NCBI GenBank assembly: GCA_934456435.1
Contig: CAKSHH010000006.1
Coordinates: forward strand, 1-64,000
Source: an uncultured Eubacteriales bacterium
GTDB taxonomy: Bacteria; Bacillota; Clostridia; Oscillospirales; Acutalibacteraceae
DNA length: 64,000 nucleotides
Direction: 5' to 3'
Part shown: piece after piece, positions 26,214 to 35,258 of the stretch
Position numbering within the stretch: position 1 is the stretch's first letter
Layout: every line of letters begins with the position of its first letter
The notes under the pieces: model-generated
Databases searched by the model: none
What the model was told of the DNA's origin: nothing
Seen by the model: the letters and a program-made list of their open reading frames with translations, nothing else
Made by a program: the position numbers and the translations under genes

Positions 26214-26229
26214 AAAATAAATGACAAAG

Positions 26230-26253
26230 AAAAAGGAGCCGCATCTGCGACTC
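26230..26253 (-). terminator. Terminator after the tRNA pair
   Basis: On the minus strand GAGTCGCA and TGCGGCTC (26253-26236) form a short GC-rich hairpin followed by C and five T. It lies 10 nt beyond tRNA-Trp. Confidence 0.65.
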
Positions 26254-26262
26254 TTTTGTTTA

Positions 26263-26338
26263 TGGCAGGGGCAGAAGGACTTGAACCCTCGGCACGCGGT
26301 TTTGGAGACCGCTGCTCTACCAACTGAGCTATACCCCT
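26263..26338 (-). tRNA. tRNA-Trp (anticodon CCA)
   Basis: A 76-nt cloverleaf on the minus strand: acceptor AGGGGTA/TGCCCCT, anticodon stem GCGGT/ACCGC with loop CTCCAAA (CCA), T loop TTCAAGT, discriminator G and encoded CCA. Confidence 0.96.
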
Positions 26339-26347
26339 TTATTTAAT

Positions 26348-26424
26348 TGGTGGGCCATCAGGGACTCGAACCCCGGACCAACCGGTTATGAGCCGGTTGC
26401 TCTAACCAACTGAGCTAATGGCCC
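26348..26424 (-). tRNA. tRNA with CAT anticodon (Met or lysidine-Ile)
   Basis: A 77-nt cloverleaf on the minus strand: acceptor GGGCCAT/ATGGCCC, D arm GCTC/GAGC, anticodon stem ACCGG/CCGGT with loop CTCATAA, T loop TTCGAGT, discriminator A and encoded CCA. It is not an initiator, as the first acceptor pair is closed. Sequence alone cannot separate elongator Met from the Ile2 species whose C34 is converted to lysidine. It lies 9 nt upstream of tRNA-Trp. Confidence 0.95.
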
Positions 26425-26654
26425 TCGTTGTTTAACAACGCTCAATTATTTTATCAAATATATCCGAAAAAGTCAATACAAAATATCAATCTTTTTTTAA
26501 TCCGTTTACTTTTCTTTTTTCATTTAACAAAGCTACCGGTTTTCGGTAAAATACCGACGGACAAGTATTGCTTCTTTGATAAAGATTCTTCACCTAAAGT
26601 TAGCGAAATATTTTTGTTTATGCTCATTAAAAGTCAATAAGTTTCACTCACATA

Positions 26655-26693
26655 AAAATCCCGAACAATGCACAAAGCACCGTTCGGGATTTT
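26655..26693 (-). terminator. Terminator of the M23 peptidase gene (ftsEX operon)
   Basis: AAAATCCCGAAC (26655-26666) pairs with GTTCGGGATTTT (26682-26693), a 12-bp stem with T-rich ends on the minus strand. It ends the ftsE-ftsX-peptidase operon. Confidence 0.85.
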
Positions 26694-26710
26694 AAGTTCA
26701 ATATAAAGTT

Positions 26711-28024
26711 TTACATAGAAACATAGTCCAGCGGATCTACCGTTTCGCCGTTGTATCTGATCTCAAAATGGAGATGCGGTCCGGTTGACCAGCCTGTGCT
26801 TCCGACGCGGGCGATTATCTGTCCTCTTGAGACTCTCTGTCCCTCAGAAACAAGCAGTTCGCTGCAATGGCCGTAGAGTGAGGTGTATCCGCCGCCGTGG
26901 TCAATAACGATATAGCTGCCGTAGCCTGTTCCGTTCTGACCCTCATACGAGGAGATGATTACCGTGCCGTCTTTCGTCGCGACTATATTCTTGCCGTATG
27001 CACCGCTCATTGAAACATCAATGCCGCTGTGGTATGTGTATGAACCGTCAAGCGGGTGATAACGGTAGCCGTAATAAGAGGTGAGGTAAACTCCGTCGTA
27101 GGGCAGAGGCCATGCAAATCCGCTTCCGCTGACATTCGAGTTCATATTGCCGGAATTGCCGCCGGACGGTTTGCTCGAATTGTTGTTATTGGCCTGCTCC
27201 GCCTTTCTGATAGCTTCCTTGATTTCATTGTCAAGTCGGCTCATCTCGGAGTTATACTCTTCTATCGAGACCTGAAGCTCCTGCGTCTGATTTGTCAGCG
27301 CTCTGAGCTTTGCATTGACCTCCTCGGTTTTTGCCTTGATTGTGTCCTGAGTTTCGCTGAGGTCATCTTCTGCCGTCTGGAGATCGGCGCGCTTTGCTTC
27401 AAGCTGAGACTTTTCTTTCTGAAGGACGGACTTTTTATCCTCAAGTTCCTTCTGCATCTTCTCAATTTCGGCAATTTCTTTATTCAGCTTGTTTACGAGA
27501 TCCTGATCATTTTCCGTGACGCGTCTGAACATTTCAAGACGGTTGAGGAAGCTTGACATATCGGACGACGAGGTAAATATTTCAAGTATAGATGTCTCGC
27601 CTGCCATATAATTCGCTCTCATTCTGTTACAGAAAAGCTTGACCGTGTCATTGATCTCCTTATCCTTTTCGGCAATCTTGGCATCAAGCTCGGCAATTTC
27701 CGAATTAAGTTCGGAAATCTTTGCCTGAGTGCTGTCGATATCCGCGCTGATAAGGTCTTTCTGACCCTGTATGTTTTCAAGCTCCTGGCTGAGCTTTGAA
27801 AGCTGAATGTTAAGCGCCGAAACTATCTCCGCCTGGCTTGCCTTTTGACTTTCAAGCTCACGGATTTTTCTTTCGCTCTCGGCGACTTTATCCTCTATTT
27901 CTGAATACTCGTCCTTGAGCGAAGAAAGCGTTTTCGCTTCGGCTTTCGGAGCGTATGAGACAAAAGAAACAAAGACGAGGGCTGCGCTGAGAAACAGCGC
28001 AATGGCTTTATTCAGTTTCTTCAT
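26711..28024 (-). CDS. Coiled-coil M23 (LytM-type) murein hydrolase or activator
   Basis: A 437-residue secreted protein: signal peptide (about 1-29, cleavage near AEA), long coiled coil (about 30-270, Glu/Lys/Gln heptads), Ser/Asn/Gly linker and a C-terminal M23 domain. The zinc motifs HSGIDVSM (H-x3-D) and TGPHLHFEIRYNGE (HxH) are both intact, so it is likely an active endopeptidase. ATG 28024 is set by AGGAGGAG; it overlaps ftsX by 17 nt. Layout and position next to ftsEX match EnvC and PcsB, which FtsEX activates at the septum. That function is inferred from context. Confidence 0.92.
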   Translation of the reverse strand: MKKLNKAIALFLSAALVFVSFVSYAPKAEAKTLSSLKDEYSEIEDKVAESERKIRELESQKASQAEIVSALNIQLSKLSQELENIQGQKDLISADIDSTQAKISELNSEIAELDAKIAEKDKEINDTVKLFCNRMRANYMAGETSILEIFTSSSDMSSFLNRLEMFRRVTENDQDLVNKLNKEIAEIEKMQKELEDKKSVLQKEKSQLEAKRADLQTAEDDLSETQDTIKAKTEEVNAKLRALTNQTQELQVSIEEYNSEMSRLDNEIKEAIRKAEQANNNNSSKPSGGNSGNMNSNVSGSGFAWPLPYDGVYLTSYYGYRYHPLDGSYTYHSGIDVSMSGAYGKNIVATKDGTVIISSYEGQNGTGYGSYIVIDHGGGYTSLYGHCSELLVSEGQRVSRGQIIARVGSTGWSTGPHLHFEIRYNGETVDPLDYVSM

Positions 28025-28937
28025 ACACAACTCCTCCTCTTTCTTTAAGATATTTCTGAATTGATATAAGGCTTCCGATTCCGCCGGAAACAATGCCGAT
28101 TGCAAGGAACGCAACAAGCAGATAAACCGCGTAACCCGTAAACGGTACGACCGTGAATCCCCTGCTTACCATTGCGAGCATTGAAGAGACGGACGGCTGA
28201 ATGAGCCTGTACACTCCCCAAACGATTGCCAGCGAAAGTACACCGGATATTGCGCCGAGAACCATACCCTCGACCATAAACGGCCATCGGATAAACCAGT
28301 TCGTTGCACCGACCGACTTCATAATGTTGATTTCAAGTCGTCTGCTGTACATTGTTATACGAACGGTGTTGGCAATGATGAACAGAGAAATAAGCAAAAG
28401 AACGGCAATGACACCGATGCTGATGTAGAAAATCGTCTGTCTGATTTTCACAAGCGTTTGTGCAATGTCTCTGTTATCGCGAACAGAATCAACTCCGTTG
28501 AGCTTTTCAAGCTCGGAAACGGTTTTATCAAACTGCGTCATATCGCTTATTGAAACCTTGAAAAGATCCGGCAGCGGATTGTCGACGCCCTCAAAATAGG
28601 TAGCATCCGTGCCGAGCTCATTGAGTTGCTCCTTGAACGCAGTCTCTTTATCGACATAATCGCATTTCTTGACGTTCTGCATGAGTGTTATCTGCTCGCG
28701 CAGGGTATCAAGCTTGTCTCCCGTCACCTCATCCTTGAGGTAAACCATAACAACGTTCTGACTCTCGATTTCACTCATAACGTTGTTCACGTTTACAATA
28801 ACCATAAACGCCGAACCCATCATGACGAGACAGGACATAAGAACCGCGATTGAAGCAATCGACATGAGGTGGTTGACCCAAATGTTTCTGAAGCCTTCCT
28901 TGGTAAGGTAGCCTAAACGGCCTCTTCTCTTCTTCAT
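28008..28937 (-). CDS. ftsX: Cell-division ABC permease FtsX
   Basis: A 309-residue protein with a basic cytoplasmic start (MKKRRGRLGYLTKEGFRNI), four membrane helices (about 23-45, 175-197, 223-245, 275-297) and a large extracytoplasmic loop (about 46-170) between helices 1 and 2 that binds the hydrolase partner. The MYSRRLEINIMKSVGATNWF block is diagnostic. Start overlaps the ftsE stop by 1 nt, and the end overlaps the M23 gene. Normal length. Confidence 0.95.
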   Translation of the reverse strand: MKKRRGRLGYLTKEGFRNIWVNHLMSIASIAVLMSCLVMMGSAFMVIVNVNNVMSEIESQNVVMVYLKDEVTGDKLDTLREQITLMQNVKKCDYVDKETAFKEQLNELGTDATYFEGVDNPLPDLFKVSISDMTQFDKTVSELEKLNGVDSVRDNRDIAQTLVKIRQTIFYISIGVIAVLLLISLFIIANTVRITMYSRRLEINIMKSVGATNWFIRWPFMVEGMVLGAISGVLSLAIVWGVYRLIQPSVSSMLAMVSRGFTVVPFTGYAVYLLVAFLAIGIVSGGIGSLISIQKYLKERGGVVYEETE

Positions 28938-29815
28938 TAATCCTCACCGTCCTTTTCTTCTGAATCCTGTTCAATATAGATACGGTAAGAATCCGTGTCG
29001 CTTATTATAGCGTCCAAAAAGCTGTTGTCAACCTCTTCCTTTTCCGGCTCTTCGGTCTGTGCCGGCTCTTCCTTGGTTGTATATTTTTCTTCGATAGTCT
29101 GCTTTTCAAGGTTGAGGTGAGAAGCGGACTGTGCGGGAATTTCTCCGTTTTCAATCATACCGTCGGCAACGACCTCACCGCCGTCAAGCGTAATTACACG
29201 CTTGTCAAACCTTTTGACAAGGTCATGCGCGTGAGTAACCATAATAACCGTTGTGCCTGCCTCATTGAGCCTCGTCAAAAGTTCGACAATTTCAAGCGAC
29301 ATCTGAGGATCGACATTTCCTGTCGGCTCGTCGGCAATAATGATATCGGCGTTGTTCGCAAGCGCACGCGCAAGTGCAACTCTCTGCTGTTCACCGCCCG
29401 AAAGCTCGTTCGGGTAGCTTCGTGCCTTTGCGGAAAGTCCGACAATATTTATGACATAAGGAACTCTTTTTCTGATATCCTTTTCGCGTGCTCCGACAAC
29501 TCGCATTGCAAACGCGACGTTATCATATACGGTCATTGTGGGAATGAGTCGGAAATCCTGGAAAACAATTCCCATATTTCTGCGGAAATAAGGTATTTTC
29601 TTTTTCTTCATCTCGTTGAGATTGTAGCCCTTAATGACGATGGTTCCCGACGACGGGACCTCTTCGCGCATCATAAGCTTGAGAAAAGTACTCTTACCCG
29701 CTCCCGATGCTCCGACAACGAAAACGAACTCACCCTTGTCAATATGGATATTGACGTTGTGCAAGGCTTTGGTTCCGTTGTCGTAAACCTTGGATACGTT
29801 TTTAAAATCAATCAT
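28937..29815 (-). CDS. ftsE: Cell-division ATP-binding protein FtsE with acidic C-terminal extension
   Basis: A 292-residue ABC ATPase: Walker A GASGAGKS (35-42), Q-loop in VFQDFRL, signature LSGGEQQR, Walker B IIIADEPTGN and the H-loop MVTHAHD. It energises FtsX to control a septal peptidoglycan hydrolase. The catalytic part ends near residue 225, which is the usual FtsE length. A further roughly 65 residues, Glu-rich and poorly conserved in look, follow and resemble a disordered tail. First gene of the ftsE-ftsX-M23 operon. Confidence 0.95.
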   Translation of the reverse strand: MIDFKNVSKVYDNGTKALHNVNIHIDKGEFVFVVGASGAGKSTFLKLMMREEVPSSGTIVIKGYNLNEMKKKKIPYFRRNMGIVFQDFRLIPTMTVYDNVAFAMRVVGAREKDIRKRVPYVINIVGLSAKARSYPNELSGGEQQRVALARALANNADIIIADEPTGNVDPQMSLEIVELLTRLNEAGTTVIMVTHAHDLVKRFDKRVITLDGGEVVADGMIENGEIPAQSASHLNLEKQTIEEKYTTKEEPAQTEEPEKEEVDNSFLDAIISDTDSYRIYIEQDSEEKDGED

Positions 29816-29842
29816 ATTTTAATCTGTCCTTAACTCAGCAAC

Positions 29843-30928
29843 TCAATATTTGATCGGATTGGCATCAAGATATCTCTTGACCATAAGTGCGACTTTAAAT
29901 ACGATAGCGTCATCAAACTCTCTGAGGTCGAGACCCGTAATCTTCTTGATTTTTTCAAGGCGGTAAACAAGCGTGTTTCTGTGAACGAAAAGCTTTCTTG
30001 AAGTCTCGCTGACATTAAGATTATTTTCAAAGAACTTCTGAATTGTGAACAGCGTCTCCTGATCAAGGCTCTCGATTGAACCGCGCTTGAATACCTCACG
30101 CAGGAACAATTCGCAAAGCGTTGTCGGAAGCTGATAGATAAGTCTGGCAATTCCGAGGCTGTCATAGCTTACGATTGTCTTCTCATTGTCGAAAACCTTG
30201 CCGACTTCAAGAGAAATCTGAGCTTCCTTGAATGAGCGTGCAAGCTCCTTGATTCCGGCAACGGTGGTTCCGATACCGATAACGGAATGAACATACAGCT
30301 CCGTCGAAAGGGAATCGGCGATCGAACGCGCAAGCTTTTCGAGATCCTTTGACTCAATGTTGCTCTTGACTTCCTTAACGAGCGCAATATCCGTCTCGTT
30401 TATGCTGACAACAAAGTCCTTGGACTTGTCCGGAAAGAGATTCTGAACAATGTCATAGGCGGAAACGTCTGTCTGGTTCGGGATTCTGATAAGAAGAACC
30501 GCTCTCGTTGCATCGTTGTTAAAACGGAGCTCACGAGCCTTGAGATAGATATCTCCGGGAAGAATGTTGTCAAGAATAACGTTCTTTATAAAGTTGTTTC
30601 TGTCGTACTTCTCGTCAAAGTACTGCTTGAGATTGCTGAGAGCAACCGCGCTGATGTTGGTATACTTCTCCGCAAGCTCGTCATCGCCGTCAACAAAGAC
30701 GGCATACTCCGGGTGAATCTGGTTGCCGAAGGTCTTGTAAGTACAGCCGTCAACAACGCAAGCCTCGGTATCCATAAATGCGCTCGCCGCCGCAGTCGAA
30801 ACGACCTCGCCTATTCTTCCGAGCTCGCTGCACGAAATAATCGTACCGGTCTCGTCAATGATACCGATTGTTCTGTCGATTGCGCTCCTCATCTGATGGA
30901 TAACGCCCTGAAAAAGTCTGTTTGACAT
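29843..30928 (-). CDS. CdaR/PucR-type transcriptional regulator
   Basis: A 361-residue protein. The N-terminal part resembles the CdaR sensory domain (MSNRLFQGVIHQMRSAID, then GIIDETGTIISCSE). The C-terminus is a PucR HTH_30 domain: FFENNLNVSETSRKLFVHRN followed by TLVYRLEKIKKITGLD. Such proteins respond to metabolites (sugar acids, purine catabolites); the ligand here is unknown. ATG 30928 is set by GAGGAGAG. It stands alone, 28 nt upstream of ftsE, so the ftsEX operon may be partly read from its promoter. Confidence 0.88.
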   Translation of the reverse strand: MSNRLFQGVIHQMRSAIDRTIGIIDETGTIISCSELGRIGEVVSTAAASAFMDTEACVVDGCTYKTFGNQIHPEYAVFVDGDDELAEKYTNISAVALSNLKQYFDEKYDRNNFIKNVILDNILPGDIYLKARELRFNNDATRAVLLIRIPNQTDVSAYDIVQNLFPDKSKDFVVSINETDIALVKEVKSNIESKDLEKLARSIADSLSTELYVHSVIGIGTTVAGIKELARSFKEAQISLEVGKVFDNEKTIVSYDSLGIARLIYQLPTTLCELFLREVFKRGSIESLDQETLFTIQKFFENNLNVSETSRKLFVHRNTLVYRLEKIKKITGLDLREFDDAIVFKVALMVKRYLDANPIKY

Positions 30929-31313
30929 ATTATCTCTCCTCACGCTTGTGTTTTTCACTTCATCATTCGCACTTTTAAAATGACCGTGAGATCATTTTTA
31001 GGCAGGTTTATACAAAATGCCAATCTAAACATATACATTTTACACAATGTCGGAGGATTTTTCAAGTCTTTTTAGCATATTTTTTGAAATATCTTTTCAA
31101 AATCGCCCTCACAAGAAAATTATTTTATAAATATTTACCAAACACGCCCTGCCTTTTCCGCCTTTTCGCCCTTGTTAATAATCACCAAATGTTGTAAAAA
31201 AGCAGGGATAACAGGGCTTTAAACACAACATTTTGGAAAGTCATTGTCATTTTACACAATTAGGAAAGGGGCTGTCGCATTCAGCGCAGCCCCATAAAAA
31301 TTTTATTTCAAAA
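30929..31313. other. Non-coding gap upstream of the CdaR/PucR gene
   Basis: 385 bp without a credible gene. A minus-strand promoter TTGGCA (31023-31018), 17 nt, TAAAAA (31000-30995) serves the regulator. AAAATGA-x-CGTGAG-x-TCATTTT (about 30977-30999) overlaps that -10 and may be an operator. CCAAATGTTGT (31185-31195) and ACAACATTTTGG (31225-31236) are an imperfect inverted repeat. The right end is the htrA terminator: GGGGCTG (31268-31274) with CAGCCCC (31287-31293). Confidence 0.55.
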
Positions 31314-32858
31314 TCAATATCCGCCGCCGAAGAACTGACTCCAGTCATAGCTGTTCTGGCTCTGAGTGGTGGTCTCCGTCTCCTGCGAATTGCCCTTGTC
31401 CTCAACAAGGGTTGCGTCCACGGTAAAGGTGTCGACCGAATAGTCCGAATTAACTCTGCAAATGGAGAGCTTCAGCGTATCGCCGACCTTGCCGTTCTCA
31501 ATTTTATCGAGAAGCACGTCCGCCGTGTCAAGATTCTGACCGTCAACGGCTATAATGAGGTCTCCGACCTTCGCCTTGCTGTTTGCAAGAGAGCTGTCGC
31601 TGTTGATCGAAGCGATTACAAGAGAGCCGCTCGGAAGATCCTTCAGCTTGACTATCATCGCATACTGTTGGTACTTTGTCGCCGCGGCATAAGAGATACC
31701 GAGCTTCGGTCTGTCGGTTACATAACCGTTGGCAATGATATCGTCGATTATCTCTTTCGCGTCCGAAATCGGAATAGCAAAAGCCATTCCCTCATAGCCT
31801 GTGCTTACGATCTTAGAGGAGTTGATACCGATAACCTGACCGTATTCATTCATCAGCGCACCGCCGGAATTGCCTGAGTTGATCGGCGTTGTGTGCTGAA
31901 TACATTTCATTTCATATCCGCTCTCGCTGCTGATAGGTCTGTCGATTGCAGAAACCATACCCTTGGTGAACGAGCCGAAGAACTCGGAGCCGCCGGGATT
32001 GCCTATCGCATAAACTGTCTGACCTTTTTTCAGCGATGATGAATCGCCGAACTTTGCAGCCGTAAGACCGGTTTTCTGAATTTTGATAACTCCGACATCG
32101 GTTTTTGAATCATAACCGACGAGAATACCGTCGTAATTGTTGCCCTGATAATCCGTTACCGTCATCGTGTAACCCGATGTCTTCACATCGCTGATAACGT
32201 GCGCGCAGGTGACAATGTAGGTATATTTTTTGGAGCTGTCCTCACCCATTATGATTCCCGAGCCCTCACCGACAAGTGAGTTGGAAGACGATGAAGAGAA
32301 CATCGACTGCGCCTGACCGTAAAGCTTGATGCCTACATTGAATTTTTCAGCCTCACTTGCGATTTCTTCGCTGGTCGGAACGCTTGACGTATTTTTCGCA
32401 GTCGGGGTCTCGCTGAGCGTGAGCTGGGTCGAATCGCCCGACGGAGCGTCGCTGCTTGATTTCTTTGAAATCTTGGGATAAACGGTAAGCACAACCGCCA
32501 CGCAAACAACAACCGCAACCAATGCAATTACAAATCCCTTAAAGCCTTTGCTCTTCTTTTTCTTCGTCACATCCGGCTGAGTTGCCGCCTTTGTGCTCTG
32601 ATAATATTCCGTACCTGCGGAATACTGCTGTGAGCTGTACGGGCTGTACTGCGACTCCTGCGGAGCGTCCTCGACGCTGTCATTATATCTGCTGAAATCA
32701 TTATAATCGTTATTTTTAAATGACTGAGCCGAATCGTTCACAGGCTCGCCGTAAACCTTTTCGGGTTCGCTTTCCTGATTTGTCTGAGCCTCTGTTTCAA
32801 CATTGTCGGCAGGCTCCGGATTCTCCTGTGTTCCGTAATATTTGTTTTCGTCACTCAT
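31314..32858 (-). CDS. htrA: HtrA/DegP-like trypsin-family serine protease with PDZ domain
   Basis: A 514-residue protein. A disordered acidic/Ser-rich cytoplasmic part (1-100), one membrane helix (about 107-127), a linker, then a trypsin-like domain with catalytic His220 (TCAHVIS), Asp254 (SKTDVGVI) and Ser331 (NSGNSGGAL), and one PDZ domain (about 410-495). Type II topology places the protease outside, where it handles misfolded exported proteins. ATG 32858 follows AGGAGG. It is the third gene after a response regulator and histidine kinase, like CssRS-linked htrA of Bacillus. Confidence 0.93.
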   Translation of the reverse strand: MSDENKYYGTQENPEPADNVETEAQTNQESEPEKVYGEPVNDSAQSFKNNDYNDFSRYNDSVEDAPQESQYSPYSSQQYSAGTEYYQSTKAATQPDVTKKKKSKGFKGFVIALVAVVVCVAVVLTVYPKISKKSSSDAPSGDSTQLTLSETPTAKNTSSVPTSEEIASEAEKFNVGIKLYGQAQSMFSSSSSNSLVGEGSGIIMGEDSSKKYTYIVTCAHVISDVKTSGYTMTVTDYQGNNYDGILVGYDSKTDVGVIKIQKTGLTAAKFGDSSSLKKGQTVYAIGNPGGSEFFGSFTKGMVSAIDRPISSESGYEMKCIQHTTPINSGNSGGALMNEYGQVIGINSSKIVSTGYEGMAFAIPISDAKEIIDDIIANGYVTDRPKLGISYAAATKYQQYAMIVKLKDLPSGSLVIASINSDSSLANSKAKVGDLIIAVDGQNLDTADVLLDKIENGKVGDTLKLSICRVNSDYSVDTFTVDATLVEDKGNSQETETTTQSQNSYDWSQFFGGGY

Positions 32859-32942
32859 AAATTTTTCCTCCTGCTCTGTTTTGGATTGTCTAAAGTATAA
32901 ACCGAGCTTTTTACAACAGTTTTTATAAATTGTAAACAAAAA

Positions 32943-34448
32943 TTAAACGTTCGGGAGCCAGAAGACAAATTCCGTATATTCATTGAGCTTGCTGTCGCAG
33001 ACTATCTGACCGCCGTGAAGCTCAACAATGCTTTTTACAAGATAGAGACCCAATCCCGCGCCCTTGACATCGTAGCTTCGCGATTTGTCAATCTTATAGA
33101 ATCTCTCAAATATTTTATCCGCTTCTTCGCGTTCGATTCCTGCACCGCTGTTTCTGATGCTTACAAAAACCTTTTCCTTGTCGCGGTAGGTTTTGAACGA
33201 AATATATCCGTTCTGCGGCGTGAACTTGACTGCATTGTCAATAAGATTATAGATGACCTGCATCATCATATCCTCGTCCGCGCTGACGGTGATGCTTTCC
33301 ATTGTGTCAAGTCCGACTATTTCAATACTCTTGTCATTTATCTTGCGTTCAAACGAGAGCAAGGTCTTAAAAATATCTGCGCTGATATCAAACTGCTTCA
33401 GATTTATCTGCATCTCGCCTGCTTCAAGCTTCGACATATTAAGCATACCCGTTACAAGTCTTGAAAGACGTTTTACCTCGTCGGAAACTATCCTCAGGTA
33501 GTATTCGTACCTGTCGGAGCTTATAGTTCCGTCAAGCATACCGTCGATAAATCCACCGATAGACGTCATCGGGGTTTTAAGCTCATGCGAAACATTTGCG
33601 ACAAAGCTTCTGCGTGAGCTTTCAAGTGCCGAAAGCGACATTGCCATCGTGTTGAACGCCTCCGCAAGCTGAGCCAGTTCATCGTGTCCGCGCACCTTGA
33701 CCTTGTAGCTGAAATCACCCTGAGCATAGTGCTGAGTTGCGGTTACCATTTCGCGAAGCGGCCTTGTGAGCCTGTAACTGAGGTAGTAAACCGTGGCGAA
33801 TGAAACGACCAGCGAGAACAGCGCCGCAACAAGAAATATCTGCATAATCCTCTTTGCGTAGTTATACCAGCTTGAAGTTATCTTCTGTGTTGCAATAACT
33901 ATCGCGACGGTTTTTCCGTTGAGCTTTATCGGCGACGCCGCGCTGAGCTGCGTCCTGACGAAAGCTCCTCCGAGCCTGCCGATTTCGGTGTAATCCTCCT
34001 CGGTCGCCGCTTCAATGATTGAGCTGTCAATGTGGTAGCCTCCGTGGACAACACACTTTGCCTTTGAATCAAATCTGAACCTGTCGCTCATCATTTCCTT
34101 ACAGACAACAACCTCTCCGTTCATATTTATGATGAAAATATCGGAGTCGATCGCCGCGGACATATTGTTTATCGTGTTACATATCATCGAAAGCGGAGAG
34201 ATATCAACTTCCTCTCCGCTGTCGTATTTTCCCGAAAACTGTCCGAGTATTTTCTCGGAGTTCCGCGATATAATTGTCGTGTTTCTCTCAAGTGTGGAAA
34301 GCTGCTCCCTGTTCCAATAGCGCGTTGCAATGAACAAATAGGTGGAGCAGACAATCATCACGCTGAGCAGACTGACCGAGGTTATGATTGAAAGGTACTT
34401 GTAGAACAGAGCTTTTTTTCTGGGCTTACAATCTCTGAATTTACCCAT
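32943..34448 (-). CDS. Membrane sensor histidine kinase
   Basis: A 501-residue protein: membrane helices at about 18-42 and 200-224 enclose an extracytoplasmic sensor of about 155 residues. HAMP follows (about 225-275, YRLTRPLREMV), then HisKA with the phosphorylated His288 (VSHELKTPMTS) and HATPase_c with N box NLIDNAVKF, DIKGAGLGLYLVKSI-type G boxes and a C-terminal end VFWLP. It forms an operon with the response regulator upstream (6-nt gap) and htrA downstream. The signal is probably envelope stress, inferred from htrA. Confidence 0.93.
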   Translation of the reverse strand: MGKFRDCKPRKKALFYKYLSIITSVSLLSVMIVCSTYLFIATRYWNREQLSTLERNTTIISRNSEKILGQFSGKYDSGEEVDISPLSMICNTINNMSAAIDSDIFIINMNGEVVVCKEMMSDRFRFDSKAKCVVHGGYHIDSSIIEAATEEDYTEIGRLGGAFVRTQLSAASPIKLNGKTVAIVIATQKITSSWYNYAKRIMQIFLVAALFSLVVSFATVYYLSYRLTRPLREMVTATQHYAQGDFSYKVKVRGHDELAQLAEAFNTMAMSLSALESSRRSFVANVSHELKTPMTSIGGFIDGMLDGTISSDRYEYYLRIVSDEVKRLSRLVTGMLNMSKLEAGEMQINLKQFDISADIFKTLLSFERKINDKSIEIVGLDTMESITVSADEDMMMQVIYNLIDNAVKFTPQNGYISFKTYRDKEKVFVSIRNSGAGIEREEADKIFERFYKIDKSRSYDVKGAGLGLYLVKSIVELHGGQIVCDSKLNEYTEFVFWLPNV

Positions 34449-34454
34449 TGTTCA

Positions 34455-35156
34455 TCAGTCCTTGGTTTCAAATTTATATCCGACGCTCCAAACCGTCTTG
34501 ATTTCCCATTTGTCGGATACGCCCTCCAGCTTCTCGCGGATACGCTTGACATGAACGTCAACCGTTCTGCTGTCGCCGTAGTAATCAAATCCCCAAACCT
34601 CGTCGAGGAGCTGATCTCTCGTGAACACCCTGTTCGGGTTGCTGGCGAGATGATAAAGAAGCTCAAGCTCTTTCGGCGGAGCGTCAACCTTTTCGCCCTT
34701 GACTCTGAGTTCATAGTTTGTCAGATTTATCGAAAGGTTGTCGTAGGAAACCTGCTTTATCTGGCTTTCTGATTCGGGAGCGGAAGCGTTTGACGTTCTG
34801 CGAAGAACCGCCTTGATTCTCGCAAGGACTTCCTTTGCCTCAAAGGGCTTGGTGATATAATCGTCCGCGCCGAGCTCAAGACCGAGAACCTTGTCAAAGG
34901 TTTCGCCCTTTGCCGTGAGCATAATTATCGGCTTGTTGGAGTATTTTCTGACCTCTCGGCAAACCTGCCAGCCGTCAAGCTCCGGAAGCATAATATCCAG
35001 GAGCATAAGATCCGGCTGATGCTCCGCAAAAAGCTTTACCGCCTGCATACCCGTGTTCGCAATCGACACGGTATAGCCCTCTTTTTCAAGATAGAGCCTG
35101 AGAAGCTCACATATATTGGTATCATCATCTACTACAAGAATTTTCTCCGTTGACAT
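34455..35156 (-). CDS. OmpR/PhoB-family response regulator
   Basis: A 233-residue protein. Receiver domain with acidic pocket DDD (10-12), phosphorylated Asp54 (LLDIMLPE), Thr in MLTAKG and Lys in ITKPFEAKEV; winged-helix DNA-binding domain (about 132-230) with LLYHLASNPNRVFTRDQLLD and DSRTVDVHVKRIREKL. Ribosome site GAGGAGGAAT before ATG 35156. It heads the kinase-htrA operon. A perfect palindrome at 35183-35196 just upstream may be its own operator. Confidence 0.95.
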   Translation of the reverse strand: MSTEKILVVDDDTNICELLRLYLEKEGYTVSIANTGMQAVKLFAEHQPDLMLLDIMLPELDGWQVCREVRKYSNKPIIMLTAKGETFDKVLGLELGADDYITKPFEAKEVLARIKAVLRRTSNASAPESESQIKQVSYDNLSINLTNYELRVKGEKVDAPPKELELLYHLASNPNRVFTRDQLLDEVWGFDYYGDSRTVDVHVKRIREKLEGVSDKWEIKTVWSVGYKFETKD

Positions 35157-35182
35157 ACCGATTCCTCCTCTGTTAAACTTTT

Positions 35183-35216
35183 CCGATAATTATCGGTTGC
35201 TTTACCTTTAATTATA
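35183..35216 (-). promoter_or_regulatory. -10 box and palindrome before the two-component operon
   Basis: CCGATAATTATCGG (35183-35196) is a perfect 14-bp palindrome placed between a minus-strand TATAAT (35216-35211) and the response-regulator gene. Its position suits an operator; no clear -35 is visible at 17 nt. Confidence 0.45.
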
Positions 35217-35258
35217 ATTGTTTATTTGTCCATTTTGTGAACGAATCAAAAATATTCT

